A stretch of DNA of 64,000 nt, from contig JAHDKI010000026.1 of NCBI GenBank assembly GCA_018436925.1, positions 1 through 64,000 of the forward strand, in the 5' to 3' direction. This DNA comes from Syntrophaceae bacterium (GTDB lineage: Bacteria > Desulfobacterota > Syntrophia > Syntrophales > Smithellaceae). Positions 42,589-51,050 of the stretch are shown piece after piece. A model generated the notes under the pieces. That model was not told the origin of the DNA. It searched no databases and saw only the letters and a program-made list of their open reading frames with translations. The position numbers and the translations under genes are program-made. Position 1 is the first letter of the stretch, and each line of letters begins with the position of its first letter.

Positions 42589-44451
42589 TTACCAGGCAAA
42601 CGCCTCGTCGGTGATTTCCAGCGGGGTTTTGTCGCCCATCTTCACGGCTTCTGAGCGGGCTTTCACTGTGGTCAAAATGTCATTGGCAAAGAATTTGGCC
42701 GATGCGATCCGGCCGCTGTAGAAGGCGGCTTCTTTATCGGATCGCTGCAATCCCTTCTTTTTGCCCGCCGAATCGGCTCCCTGGGCTTCATAAATGGCCG
42801 AAAGCTTGGCAGACGCTACATCAGCGGCCTCTAATAGCAGATGGCCGACAATCACGTCGCCGAAGAGTTCCAGAAATTTGCAGGCGTTCAGAATCGGCAG
42901 GAGGAAATCGCCGGACTTTCCGGCCTGGGCAAAAAACATGGTCAGTTCCAGGCAGGCATTGGACGCTTCTTCCAGAATGGCGGCGGATGGGGCCAGGTCT
43001 TCGTTCTTTTTGGCCCCGGCAATGGTTTTCTGAATCAGAGCCGCCATATTCATCACATTGGCGCCCTTGCGCTGGCCCAGCTTTCGCCCCACCAGGTCAA
43101 GCGCCTGAATGCCGTTGGTGCCTTCATAAATCTGGGCGATTTTTTCATCGCGCAGATACTGCTCCACCGGATATTCCGAACAATAACCGTAGCCGCCGTA
43201 AACATCCATCGCCATGGAGCACGACAGCAATCCCTTGTCGGTCGTCCAGGCCTTAAGAACCGGCGTCATCAGGTCCAGCAGACCTTCCCATTTGACTTTT
43301 TCTTCCTCGGTTTTGGCCACTTTAGCCATGTCGATGCAGAAAGCGGTGAAATAGCAAAGACTGCGGGAGCCTTCGACGTGCGACTTGATCCACAGCAGCT
43401 TCCGGCGGACGTCGGGATGGTTGATGATGGTCACGGGTTTGGCCTCGGGATTTTTCATCTCCCAGATGGCCGTTCCCTGAACGCGTTCCTTGGCGTAGGC
43501 GACGGCATGCTCAAGCGCCGCCGAAGACAGCACCAGGCCCTGCATGCCGGTTCCCAGCCTCGCTTCGTTCATCATCATGAACATGATCTTGATGCCTTCG
43601 CGCTCATTGCCCAGAAGTTCGCCGATGCACTGGCCGTCTTCGCCGAAATTGAGCGTGGCAGTAGCCGATCCCTTGATGCCCATTTTGTGCTCGATGCCGC
43701 CGGTTTTGACGTCATTGGGTTCGCCCAAAGACCCGTCGTCGTTGACGCGGATCTTGGGAACGATGAAAATAGAAATGCCCCTGGTGCCGGGCGGATCGCC
43801 TTCGATGCGCGCCAGAACCGGGTGAATGATGTTGGGGGTCAGATCATGATCGCCCGCCGAGATGAAGCACTTCGTGCCGGTGATCAGATATTTGCCGTCC
43901 GGAAGCCTCTTGGCGGTGGTTTTGAGCGCGCCGACATCACTGCCCGCGCCCGGTTCGGTCAGACACATGGTGCCGGTCCACTCGCCGGCAAAGAGTTTTT
44001 CCATGTATTTCTTTTTCTGCTGGGGCGTGCCGGATTCGTTGATCAGCATGGCCGCGCCGTGGGTCAGCCCCGGATACATCGAAAAAGCATAGTTGGCCGC
44101 GCCGAAATACTCCAGGGCGGCAAACCCCACGGAGGCGGGAATGCCCTGCCCGCCGACCTCGGGCGAATCCATGGGATTGATCCAGCCGCCTTCGGCGTAT
44201 TTTTTGAACGGATCACGGAAGCATTTGGGCACCGTGACCACGCCGTCTTTAATATGGCAGCCTTCCTCATCTCCCTCTTTGTTGCAGGGAGCAAGAACGT
44301 TGACGGCCAGTTTCTCGGCTTCGTTTAAGATCATCTGCAAATCATCGCGGGAAAAATCCTTGTACGCATCGTACTCAAAGAGCTTTTCAATGCCCAATTG
44401 TTCAAACAAAACAAACTGCTGATCCCTTGTATTGACTAAACCGTTACTCAT
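42589..44451 (-). CDS. Acyl-CoA dehydrogenase, long (~600 aa) type
   Basis: An FAD enzyme that inserts the alpha-beta double bond in acyl-CoA esters; 620 aa from the ATG at 44451, which has AAGGAG upstream; the in-frame ATG at 44472 has none. The N-terminal extension (1-80) is followed by the core with CLTEPGAGSDVGALKT, KMGIKGSATATLNFG and GYGYCSEYPVEQYLRDEKIAQIYEGTNGIQ, where the Glu of YEGT is the likely base. A C-terminal domain of about 130 residues marks the long subfamily. It is last in a three-gene operon with an HpaB-like enzyme and a CoA ligase. A divergent copy of its 3' end lies at 31043-31194. A paralogue is at 59036-60904. Confidence 0.93.
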   Translation of the reverse strand: MSNGLVNTRDQQFVLFEQLGIEKLFEYDAYKDFSRDDLQMILNEAEKLAVNVLAPCNKEGDEEGCHIKDGVVTVPKCFRDPFKKYAEGGWINPMDSPEVGGQGIPASVGFAALEYFGAANYAFSMYPGLTHGAAMLINESGTPQQKKKYMEKLFAGEWTGTMCLTEPGAGSDVGALKTTAKRLPDGKYLITGTKCFISAGDHDLTPNIIHPVLARIEGDPPGTRGISIFIVPKIRVNDDGSLGEPNDVKTGGIEHKMGIKGSATATLNFGEDGQCIGELLGNEREGIKIMFMMMNEARLGTGMQGLVLSSAALEHAVAYAKERVQGTAIWEMKNPEAKPVTIINHPDVRRKLLWIKSHVEGSRSLCYFTAFCIDMAKVAKTEEEKVKWEGLLDLMTPVLKAWTTDKGLLSCSMAMDVYGGYGYCSEYPVEQYLRDEKIAQIYEGTNGIQALDLVGRKLGQRKGANVMNMAALIQKTIAGAKKNEDLAPSAAILEEASNACLELTMFFAQAGKSGDFLLPILNACKFLELFGDVIVGHLLLEAADVASAKLSAIYEAQGADSAGKKKGLQRSDKEAAFYSGRIASAKFFANDILTTVKARSEAVKMGDKTPLEITDEAFAW

Positions 44452-44502
44452 AGACTGCGACTCCTTATCCATTTTATTTTATATCCGCCGACTCCGGCTG
44501 TG

Positions 44503-46041
44503 TTATTTCACTTTCGGCGCAAAGCTATTATAGGATTCATCCACCGGCGGCATTTTCACGCACTGGGCGATGGTCGGAAGTTTGCCGTATGTGGCATCCT
44601 TCTGCCAGCCATCCATGTTGGCTGCGCGCCTGGCCGCCGCCTGAAGTTTCTTCCAGTCGGCGCTGCCGTAGAGGAACATCTCCTGTGCGGCCATCGACCC
44701 TTCGCCGTGGATGGTATCGACCTGCCAGTGATTGCCGGTGATGTCCTTGATGAGGCGCAGGACACGCAGACGGTCTTCCGTGGAAACGCCGTCTTTGGCC
44801 GCCAGATATTTGTCGATAAACGGCTGAATCTCCGGATTGTTCCAGTCGCGAAACGCCGGCACGGTGGTGGTGAGACCTCCGCCGATATCCTGCATGTGCT
44901 GGCACATCGTGTGGAAGTTGCTCGCATAGGTCCATTTGGAGGCGTTGATCGCCATCCGGTTGGGCATCATGACATCCATGCCGAATTCGGTGATCGGATC
45001 AAGGCAGGCTTGTTTGGCCAGCATCTGCACCGTCTCCGTAATATAGGCCATCCAGGCCAGTTTCTTGCGCACATGCGGAATATTCTGAACGCCGTTGTAT
45101 TCGGCAATGAGGCTCGCCGCGCCGGTCATGAGCTCCAGCGTCCAGGTCATCTTGCAGGTACCGAACAGGCGGTGATAGCTCGCAAACGCATACGCCAGCG
45201 TCTGGGAGTACTGCCATTCCCCGCACATGAAAACGCGATCCCACGGAACAAACACATCGTCGAAGATGATGAGCGATTCCGACGGCTGGAGATGGTCCGA
45301 CGCCGGATAATCAAATTCGCATTCTTCGCCGTAGAGGCGCACATTCGGTTCAACCGCGAGAAGCTTCACTCCCTTGGTCGCAACGGGAATGGCAAAGCCC
45401 AGCGCGTAGTCCTTGTCGGCTTCGCCGTGCGTCCGGCAGGGCAGACACAGAAGCTCGTTGGCGCAGGGCGATGCGCTGATATGGACCTTGGCGCCGCGCA
45501 CCACGATGCCGTCTTTTTGACGATCCACAATTCTTAAGTAGAAATCCTGATGCTGTTTCTGCTGCGACGGATGCAGGCTGCGGTCGCCTTTCACATCGGT
45601 GATCGCTCCCGTGAGCGCCAGGTCGTTTTTCTGCAGATAGCGGCGGTAGTTTTCCACACGCTCCACGTAGTTTGTGCCGGTTTTCTTGTCCATCACTTCC
45701 GCCGCGACGCTGAAAGCGGCCAGCGCGTCGGCGCCCATGCAGTGCACCAGCACGCCGCCGCCCGAGCGCATGCCGGTCATGTAGCATTCGCGACGCCGCA
45801 GCATGTCCTGTGACGTTTTCGGAGAAGTCAAAAGAAAATTGATATTCTCTCCATCCGCGTCTTTCGTGACAAATAACTCCCGGTAATCGGGATGGTTGGG
45901 CAGTACGTAGTCCATCGCCGCCATGCGGACGATGGTGCTGACGGTCGGATGCGTCCGGACATCTTTCACCCGTTCACCCAGGCACCAGACTTCCCGGCCG
46001 TCGTTCAAACTCTCCAGATACTGCTCGACTGTTTTGATCAT
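44503..46041 (-). CDS. 4-Hydroxyphenylacetate 3-hydroxylase / 4-hydroxybutyryl-CoA dehydratase family flavoprotein
   Basis: A 512-aa member of the HpaB/4-HBD superfamily, with the acyl-CoA-dehydrogenase-like fold and FAD. In 4-hydroxybutyryl-CoA dehydratase the 4Fe-4S cluster is held by two Cys in a C-x3-C pair and a His-x6-Cys pair (recalled from the Clostridium aminobutyricum enzyme). Here the first site has only C86 (RRRECYMTGM, no second Cys four residues on), and the second reads H290-x5-C296. So the cluster site looks incomplete or shifted, and the usual dehydratase label is doubtful. It lies between the CoA ligase and the acyl-CoA dehydrogenase, so the substrate is probably a CoA ester. 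Confidence 0.8.
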   Translation of the reverse strand: MIKTVEQYLESLNDGREVWCLGERVKDVRTHPTVSTIVRMAAMDYVLPNHPDYRELFVTKDADGENINFLLTSPKTSQDMLRRRECYMTGMRSGGGVLVHCMGADALAAFSVAAEVMDKKTGTNYVERVENYRRYLQKNDLALTGAITDVKGDRSLHPSQQKQHQDFYLRIVDRQKDGIVVRGAKVHISASPCANELLCLPCRTHGEADKDYALGFAIPVATKGVKLLAVEPNVRLYGEECEFDYPASDHLQPSESLIIFDDVFVPWDRVFMCGEWQYSQTLAYAFASYHRLFGTCKMTWTLELMTGAASLIAEYNGVQNIPHVRKKLAWMAYITETVQMLAKQACLDPITEFGMDVMMPNRMAINASKWTYASNFHTMCQHMQDIGGGLTTTVPAFRDWNNPEIQPFIDKYLAAKDGVSTEDRLRVLRLIKDITGNHWQVDTIHGEGSMAAQEMFLYGSADWKKLQAAARRAANMDGWQKDATYGKLPTIAQCVKMPPVDESYNSFAPKVK

Positions 46042-46074
46042 AGGGCACTCCTCACTATTTTTATTTTATTTCTT

Positions 46075-47739
46075 TTATTTCTTGCTTTTGGCGATTTCCT
46101 CGTCGCGCAGGATCTTGCGCAGAATCTTGCCGACGGCGGACTTGGGCAAATCTTTGCGGAACTCGACCAGCTTCGGCACCTTGTAGGGAGCGAGTTTCTG
46201 TTTGCAGAACTCGATGATTTCCTTGTCGGTCGCTTCGACCCCCGGCTTCAGAACGACGAAGGCTTTCACCGTTTCGCCGCGATAGGCGTCCGGAACGCCC
46301 GCAGAGACCGCTTCGGCAATTTTCGGATGCTGATAGAGCACTTCATCCACTTCCCGCGGATACACATTGAAGCCGCCGGCGATGATCATGTCTTTCTTGC
46401 GGTCCACGATATAGAAATAGCCGTCTTCGTCCATCTGGGCGATATCGCCGGTGGAGAGCCAGCCGTCTTTGAGCTGATTGGCCGTTTCTTCCGGGTTGTT
46501 CCAGTAGCCCTGCATCACGGACGGCCCCTTAATGAGAATTTCTCCGGGCTCGCCTTGCTTGACGTCATTTTGGCCCGTTTCCAGATCAACCAGTCGAACT
46601 TGATTGTCCGGAACCGGGCAACCGATGGAACCGGGTTTATGACGGAGAATCGGTATGCTGATTCCAACGGAGGTGGTTTCGCTCATTCCCCATCCTTCAT
46701 TGAAGAAAATGCCCATATCTTTGACCTGCTGAATCAGTTCGACCGGCATGGGAGCGCCGCCGGTGGAAAGAAGCCGGATGCGCGCGCCCAGGTCGAGCTC
46801 GGCGGCTTTGGGATGATTCACAATGGCGGTCACCATCGTCGGCACGGTCGGGAAATACGTGATCTCCTGCACGGAGGCCAGAACCGCCATGAACTCTTCC
46901 AGATCGAACCTGGGGAACATCACCTGGGTGGCGGCATTGAACATGCCCCAATTCATGGCAAAGGTGTTGGCGTAGATGTGGAAATAAGGAATGGCCGCAA
47001 TGACGGCACGGTTGGCGTGCGGCGTGAAGGCGGTGATCGGATTGCCCCAGAAGGTGCCCTGGCAGGTTGCTTTCACCACATTGGCATGCGTCAGCAACGC
47101 GCCTTTGGGCAGTCCCGTTGTGCCGCCCGTGAACTGGATCAGCGCGGGATCTTCGGAGACGACATCCACCCGCGGCAGGTTCTCGCTGGTCGTGCTTTCG
47201 ATGACCTGTGAAAAATGTTTCCAGCCTTCCTCCAGATCCAGGTCTTTGGCCGTGCTGACCGGGAAGCCCTGAATGTAATCCGTCACCTTGGTGATGATCA
47301 CGTTTTTCAGTTTGAGTTCTTTCGCCAGCGGCCGCATCACGGGCAGAACCATGTCGAAAGTAAAGAGCGTCTGCAAGCCGGAATTTTCCATCATGAACTT
47401 AAGTTCGTCATGCGTATATAAAGGATTCATGTTCACGACGACGGCGCCCAGCGACATGGTTGCGTAATAGGCGATGATATACTGCGGACAATTGGGCAAC
47501 GCCAGTCCGACCCGGTCGCCCTTTTTCACTCCCAATCCGGTCAGGGCGTTGGCCATGCGCAAAACCTGCGAGCGGATCTGGCGAAACGTCATCGTCGAGC
47601 CGTAAATATTCGTTGCGGCCTTATGCGGATAGGTCGCGGCGGCAAGGTGCAGAAAACTTTGCACGGGAATTCTGGGGTACTGGATCGTATGCGGAACGTT
47701 ATAATCATAACATTTCACCCAGGGCTTTGTTTCGTACAT
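46075..47739 (-). CDS. AMP-forming acyl-CoA ligase (long-chain fatty acid type)
   Basis: Activates a carboxylic acid to its CoA thioester with ATP; 554 aa from the ATG at 47739, which has AGGAGGTG upstream; the longer frame to 47844 has no site. Motifs are FTGGTTGLPKGALLTHAN (P-loop), EGWGMSETTS, GWLSTGDIAQMD, DRKKDMIIAGGFNVYP and the C-terminal catalytic lysine in SAVGKILRK. It is the first gene of the operon with the HpaB-like enzyme and the acyl-CoA dehydrogenase. It is divergent from the tetR gene, with a candidate TetR operator between. Confidence 0.93.
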   Translation of the reverse strand: MYETKPWVKCYDYNVPHTIQYPRIPVQSFLHLAAATYPHKAATNIYGSTMTFRQIRSQVLRMANALTGLGVKKGDRVGLALPNCPQYIIAYYATMSLGAVVVNMNPLYTHDELKFMMENSGLQTLFTFDMVLPVMRPLAKELKLKNVIITKVTDYIQGFPVSTAKDLDLEEGWKHFSQVIESTTSENLPRVDVVSEDPALIQFTGGTTGLPKGALLTHANVVKATCQGTFWGNPITAFTPHANRAVIAAIPYFHIYANTFAMNWGMFNAATQVMFPRFDLEEFMAVLASVQEITYFPTVPTMVTAIVNHPKAAELDLGARIRLLSTGGAPMPVELIQQVKDMGIFFNEGWGMSETTSVGISIPILRHKPGSIGCPVPDNQVRLVDLETGQNDVKQGEPGEILIKGPSVMQGYWNNPEETANQLKDGWLSTGDIAQMDEDGYFYIVDRKKDMIIAGGFNVYPREVDEVLYQHPKIAEAVSAGVPDAYRGETVKAFVVLKPGVEATDKEIIEFCKQKLAPYKVPKLVEFRKDLPKSAVGKILRKILRDEEIAKSKK

Positions 47740-47993
47740 GGAACACCTCCTGAAAATTGAATTCGAGTTAAAGCACTCGTATATTTGTTGGCTTTTCGGA
47801 TCGTTTTGACGCGCGGCGCCCGGCGCCGTGCGAAGGAAAACCAAGCAAAGGCGCCCGATAAAACAAACGATCTGTAAAAGAACATTGCGGAGGAATAAAG
47901 ACTATAGAGGCGCAAGAAAAGCACTTGAAAACTCCTGTGTCCGAAAGCCTGCCGGGCGGGTCGACCATCCGGCATAAGCTTGTCATGGCCGTC

Positions 47994-48022
47994 TTAATAC
48001 ACGATATCATTTTTATATTCAA
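47994..48022 (-). promoter_or_regulatory. Candidate promoter of the acyl-CoA ligase operon
   Basis: Minus strand: TTGAAT (48022-48017), a 17-base spacer, TATTAA (47999-47994). Each hexamer matches consensus in four of six places. The leader would be about 250 bases. Confidence 0.45.
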
Positions 48023-48076
48023 CATTTTTTATGATGAATATTACTTTGTTATTGCAAATATTTACGTAGCTATGTT

Positions 48077-48092
48077 AAACAGACGTATGTTT
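48077..48092. promoter_or_regulatory. Candidate TetR operator, copy 1
   Basis: AAACAGACGTATGTTT, a near-perfect 16-base palindrome in the divergent region between the ligase operon and tetR. A related site, AAACATACGTTCATTT, lies at 52228-52243; both approach the ideal AAACATACGTATGTTT. Confidence 0.5.
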
Positions 48093-48287
48093 TCTTGATG
48101 CAACTTGCTTTTAAGCGGGAGGTTTGGTAATGACATGGCCATCCAACGGATCGCTGAAACCATTTCCGCGCAGGAGGCAGCCGGGCGTGTCTTTATTCTT
48201 ATCGCCCTTTTTCGGTGACGATCCGAAACCATCAAACAGAAAAAAGCTTCGCAGGCGGACACCACAGTCCATCGGAAAAGGAGAATT

Positions 48288-48944
48288 ATGAACGACACCG
48301 ATCATCAAAACAAGGATATTAGCCCGATTGCTCAGGACGCCCCCGATCCGGTTCGCCAGGAGGGAACAAACGCCAGAAAGAACAAAATCATCAAGAAGGC
48401 CACCCGTCTGTTCATCAAAAAAGGGTACGCCCAGACCACGATGCGGGATATTTCGAAGGCAACCGGCATCAACCTGGGAAATCTCTACAACTACATCAGC
48501 AGCAAGGAGGACATCCTGTGTCTATCCTTTGAGACCTATCACGACCCCGCCATGGAGTGGTTCCGGCGCGAAGGCATCCTGGAGATGGAAGATCCCAAGG
48601 AACAATTGCAAAAGGCGCTGCGCCAGATGCTGATCGCCATCCACGATGTGATGAGCGAAGTGCTCATGATGTATCGCGAGACGCGGGTCTTGCCTCCGAA
48701 ATTCCTGAAAATCGTTTTAAAAAAGGAAGGCGACCTGGTCAGCCTTTTTGAAACCATTATCACGCGGGGCATGGAAAAAAAGGTTTTTAATGTTCGCGAT
48801 CCGTTCTTTGCCGCCAACATGCTGGTCTTCCAGCTGTCCTTGTATCCCCTGCGCAGCTGGAATCTGAAGCGGTACAGCCGCGAGGAATTCCTGGCCCTGT
48901 CGGAGGAAACCATCCTCAAGGCGATTGTTCCGGATTTTCCGTAG
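48288..48944 (+). CDS. TetR-family transcriptional regulator
   Basis: 218 aa. An N-terminal extension of about 25 residues precedes the helix-turn-helix (TTMRDISKATGINLGNLYNYISSKEDIL, about 47-76). The C-terminal ligand domain is typical of FadR/PaaR-like TetR proteins that sense acyl-CoA (inference). AAAGGAGA lies five bases before the ATG. It is divergent from the acyl-CoA ligase operon and 20 bases before the FadH-like gene, so it probably represses both sides and is released by a CoA ester. Confidence 0.9.
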   Translation: MNDTDHQNKDISPIAQDAPDPVRQEGTNARKNKIIKKATRLFIKKGYAQTTMRDISKATGINLGNLYNYISSKEDILCLSFETYHDPAMEWFRREGILEMEDPKEQLQKALRQMLIAIHDVMSEVLMMYRETRVLPPKFLKIVLKKEGDLVSLFETIITRGMEKKVFNVRDPFFAANMLVFQLSLYPLRSWNLKRYSREEFLALSEETILKAIVPDFP

Positions 48945-48964
48945 CCTTTTTTAAGGAGCACATC

Positions 48965-50902
48965 ATGAACCCCCTTGCTCATCTTTTATCGCCGCTTGCC
49001 ATCAAATCGCTGACGCTGCCCAACCGCGCGGTCATGCCCCCCATGGGCACGAACCTCGGCAACGCCGACGGCACGGTCAGCGAAGAAAATCTCGCCTACC
49101 TGAAGCGACGGGCTCAAGGACGGCCGGGCCTCATTATCACGGAAATCACCGGCGTGCATCCCGACGGCATGGTCACTCCGCATGAGCTGGCCGCCTATGA
49201 CGACCGGTTCCTTCCCGGCCTGCGCCGGATGGCGGACGTCGCGCACCAGGAAGGCTGCAAGATCGCCATGCAGATTCACCACAGCGGCCGCGAAAGCCTT
49301 TATCTGCTCAAAAAAGGACGCGCTGTGGGCCCCTCGGCCGTCCCGAGCATCGTTTTCAAGGGAACCCCGCGGGAAATGACAAAAGAGGATATCGCGGAAG
49401 TCATCGCCTGCTTCGGATCGGCGGCAAAGCGGGCGCGCGAGGCGGGTTTTGACGCGGTGGAAATCCACTGCGCCCACGGGTACCTGCTGACGCAGTTTTT
49501 ATCGGCGCTGTCCAATCAGCGCACCGACGAATACGGCGGACATACACTGAAAGAACGGTCGCGCTTTGTGCTGGAGGTGATCCGCGAAACCCGCCGCCGG
49601 GTCGGCGCGGACTTTCCCGTCTCGCTTCGCATTTCCGCGGAGGAATTCATCAAAGGCGGCTACACCGCTTCCGACATGCAGGCCATCGCGCCGGATTTTG
49701 TCGCGGCGGGGGCCGATATTCTTCATGCCTCGTTCGGCACACACGGCACTCCCGGCGGCATTACGCAAGCCCCGGGCGAGTATGCGCCCGGCTTCAACAT
49801 CTGGCTCGCACGAAAGATGAAAGAGGTCGTCTCCATTCCGGTCATCGGCGTCGGACGCTTTACCGATCCCGCGGATGCGGAAGCCGCGCTGGCGCGCGGC
49901 GACGCGGATCTGATCGCCTTCGGCAGGCAGTTTCTGGCCGACCCGGATTTCCTGGTCAAGGCCGCGGCGGGACGAACGGATGACATCCGCCAATGCATCG
50001 CTTGCAATCAGGGCTGTATTGAGCGGGAAATGCTGGGCGAAGGCAATATCCGCTGCTCCATCAATCCGGAAACAGGCCAGGAAACAATTTATCCCGTTGA
50101 AAAAACGTCACATCCCCAAAATGTCTGGGTGGTGGGTTCCGGCCCGGCGGGGCTGACGGCAGCCTCTGAAGCTCATCGGCTGGGGCACCGCGTGACGCTT
50201 TTCGAAAAGAAAAAAGTCCTCGGCGGACAGATCCGCTACGCCCAGATTCCGCCGCATAAAGACATTTACGGCCAATGGATCGACTGGCTGATCGGTCAGG
50301 TCAAAAAAGAAGGCATTCCAATCCGGGTGGAAACGGAAGTGGACAAAAAGCTGCTGGAGTCGGGCAAACCTGATTTTGTCATTCTCGCCACCGGCGGCGA
50401 AAAGCTCGTCCCGCCGATTCCGGGAATCGATAAAGCTTTTGTCTGCGACGCCTGGCAGATCCTCGACGGACGCGTCGCCCCGAAAGACAATATCGTCATC
50501 ATCGGCGGCGCGCTCATCGGCATGGAAGCGGCGGACTTCCTGACGCAGAAAGGCAAAACCGTCACCATCGTGGAAATGCTCAAACGCTCGCCGGTGCTCA
50601 TGATCACATCCCACGGCTATATGCTGCACAAGCGCCTGCGTGAAAACCGCTGCACCTTGATGTTCGGCGCGCAGGTGAAAGCCATCGGCGACGGCGCCGT
50701 TGAAATCAGCATGGACGGCCAGACCTCCGTCTTGTCCGGCGTGGATCAGGTGGTGGTCGCCGCGGGCATGAAACCCGTCAATCAACTCGAAAGCGTTCTG
50801 GAAAACCTGGCCATCCCGTTTAAAACCGCGGGCGACGCCCGCATCGTCAGACGCATTATCGAAGCCACGGAAGAAGGCGCCCGCGCGGCCTGGGAGATTT
50901 GA
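48965..50902 (+). CDS. FadH-like NADH:flavin oxidoreductase / 2,4-dienoyl-CoA reductase
   Basis: A 645-aa Fe-S flavoenzyme. The N-terminal OYE-type TIM barrel (1-330) contains MQIHHSGR, EIHCAHGYLLTQFLS and SNQRTDEYGG. The 4Fe-4S motif follows: C-x2-C-x3-C and a fourth Cys 12 residues on (CIACNQGC to IRCSINP). The C-terminal FAD/NAD domain starts at VWVVGSGPAGLTAASEAH. Relatives reduce 2,4-dienoyl-CoA or other enoates. AAGGAG precedes the start. Co-transcription with tetR supports a role in unsaturated acyl-CoA metabolism. Confidence 0.9.
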   Translation: MNPLAHLLSPLAIKSLTLPNRAVMPPMGTNLGNADGTVSEENLAYLKRRAQGRPGLIITEITGVHPDGMVTPHELAAYDDRFLPGLRRMADVAHQEGCKIAMQIHHSGRESLYLLKKGRAVGPSAVPSIVFKGTPREMTKEDIAEVIACFGSAAKRAREAGFDAVEIHCAHGYLLTQFLSALSNQRTDEYGGHTLKERSRFVLEVIRETRRRVGADFPVSLRISAEEFIKGGYTASDMQAIAPDFVAAGADILHASFGTHGTPGGITQAPGEYAPGFNIWLARKMKEVVSIPVIGVGRFTDPADAEAALARGDADLIAFGRQFLADPDFLVKAAAGRTDDIRQCIACNQGCIEREMLGEGNIRCSINPETGQETIYPVEKTSHPQNVWVVGSGPAGLTAASEAHRLGHRVTLFEKKKVLGGQIRYAQIPPHKDIYGQWIDWLIGQVKKEGIPIRVETEVDKKLLESGKPDFVILATGGEKLVPPIPGIDKAFVCDAWQILDGRVAPKDNIVIIGGALIGMEAADFLTQKGKTVTIVEMLKRSPVLMITSHGYMLHKRLRENRCTLMFGAQVKAIGDGAVEISMDGQTSVLSGVDQVVVAAGMKPVNQLESVLENLAIPFKTAGDARIVRRIIEATEEGARAAWEI

Positions 50903-50922
50903 TTTCACTCGCCCTCCCCCTG

Positions 50923-50943
50923 CCCCTCCCATCAAGGGAGGGG
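50923..50943. repeat. GC-rich hairpin behind the FadH-like gene
   Basis: CCCCTCCC and GGGAGGGG around ATCAA, inside a run of C-rich sequence that resembles dispersed palindromic repeats. There is no T run, so termination is uncertain. Confidence 0.5.
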
Positions 50944-51050
50944 TCATTACGCCTCCATCAGGGGCTTCTGTCACGATCATCCTCAAAGAAAGAGGGGCGG
51001 AAAGAATCGATCTTCCAGCCCCTCCTTCGCAACATCATCCAACAGATGTT

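Noticed and set aside
42841..44328. A 495-codon plus-strand frame opposite the acyl-CoA dehydrogenase
   Set aside because: Pure antisense shadow of a conserved enzyme gene.
45892..47211. A 439-codon plus-strand frame opposite the acyl-CoA ligase
   Set aside because: Antisense shadow; the opposite strand holds all AMP-ligase motifs.
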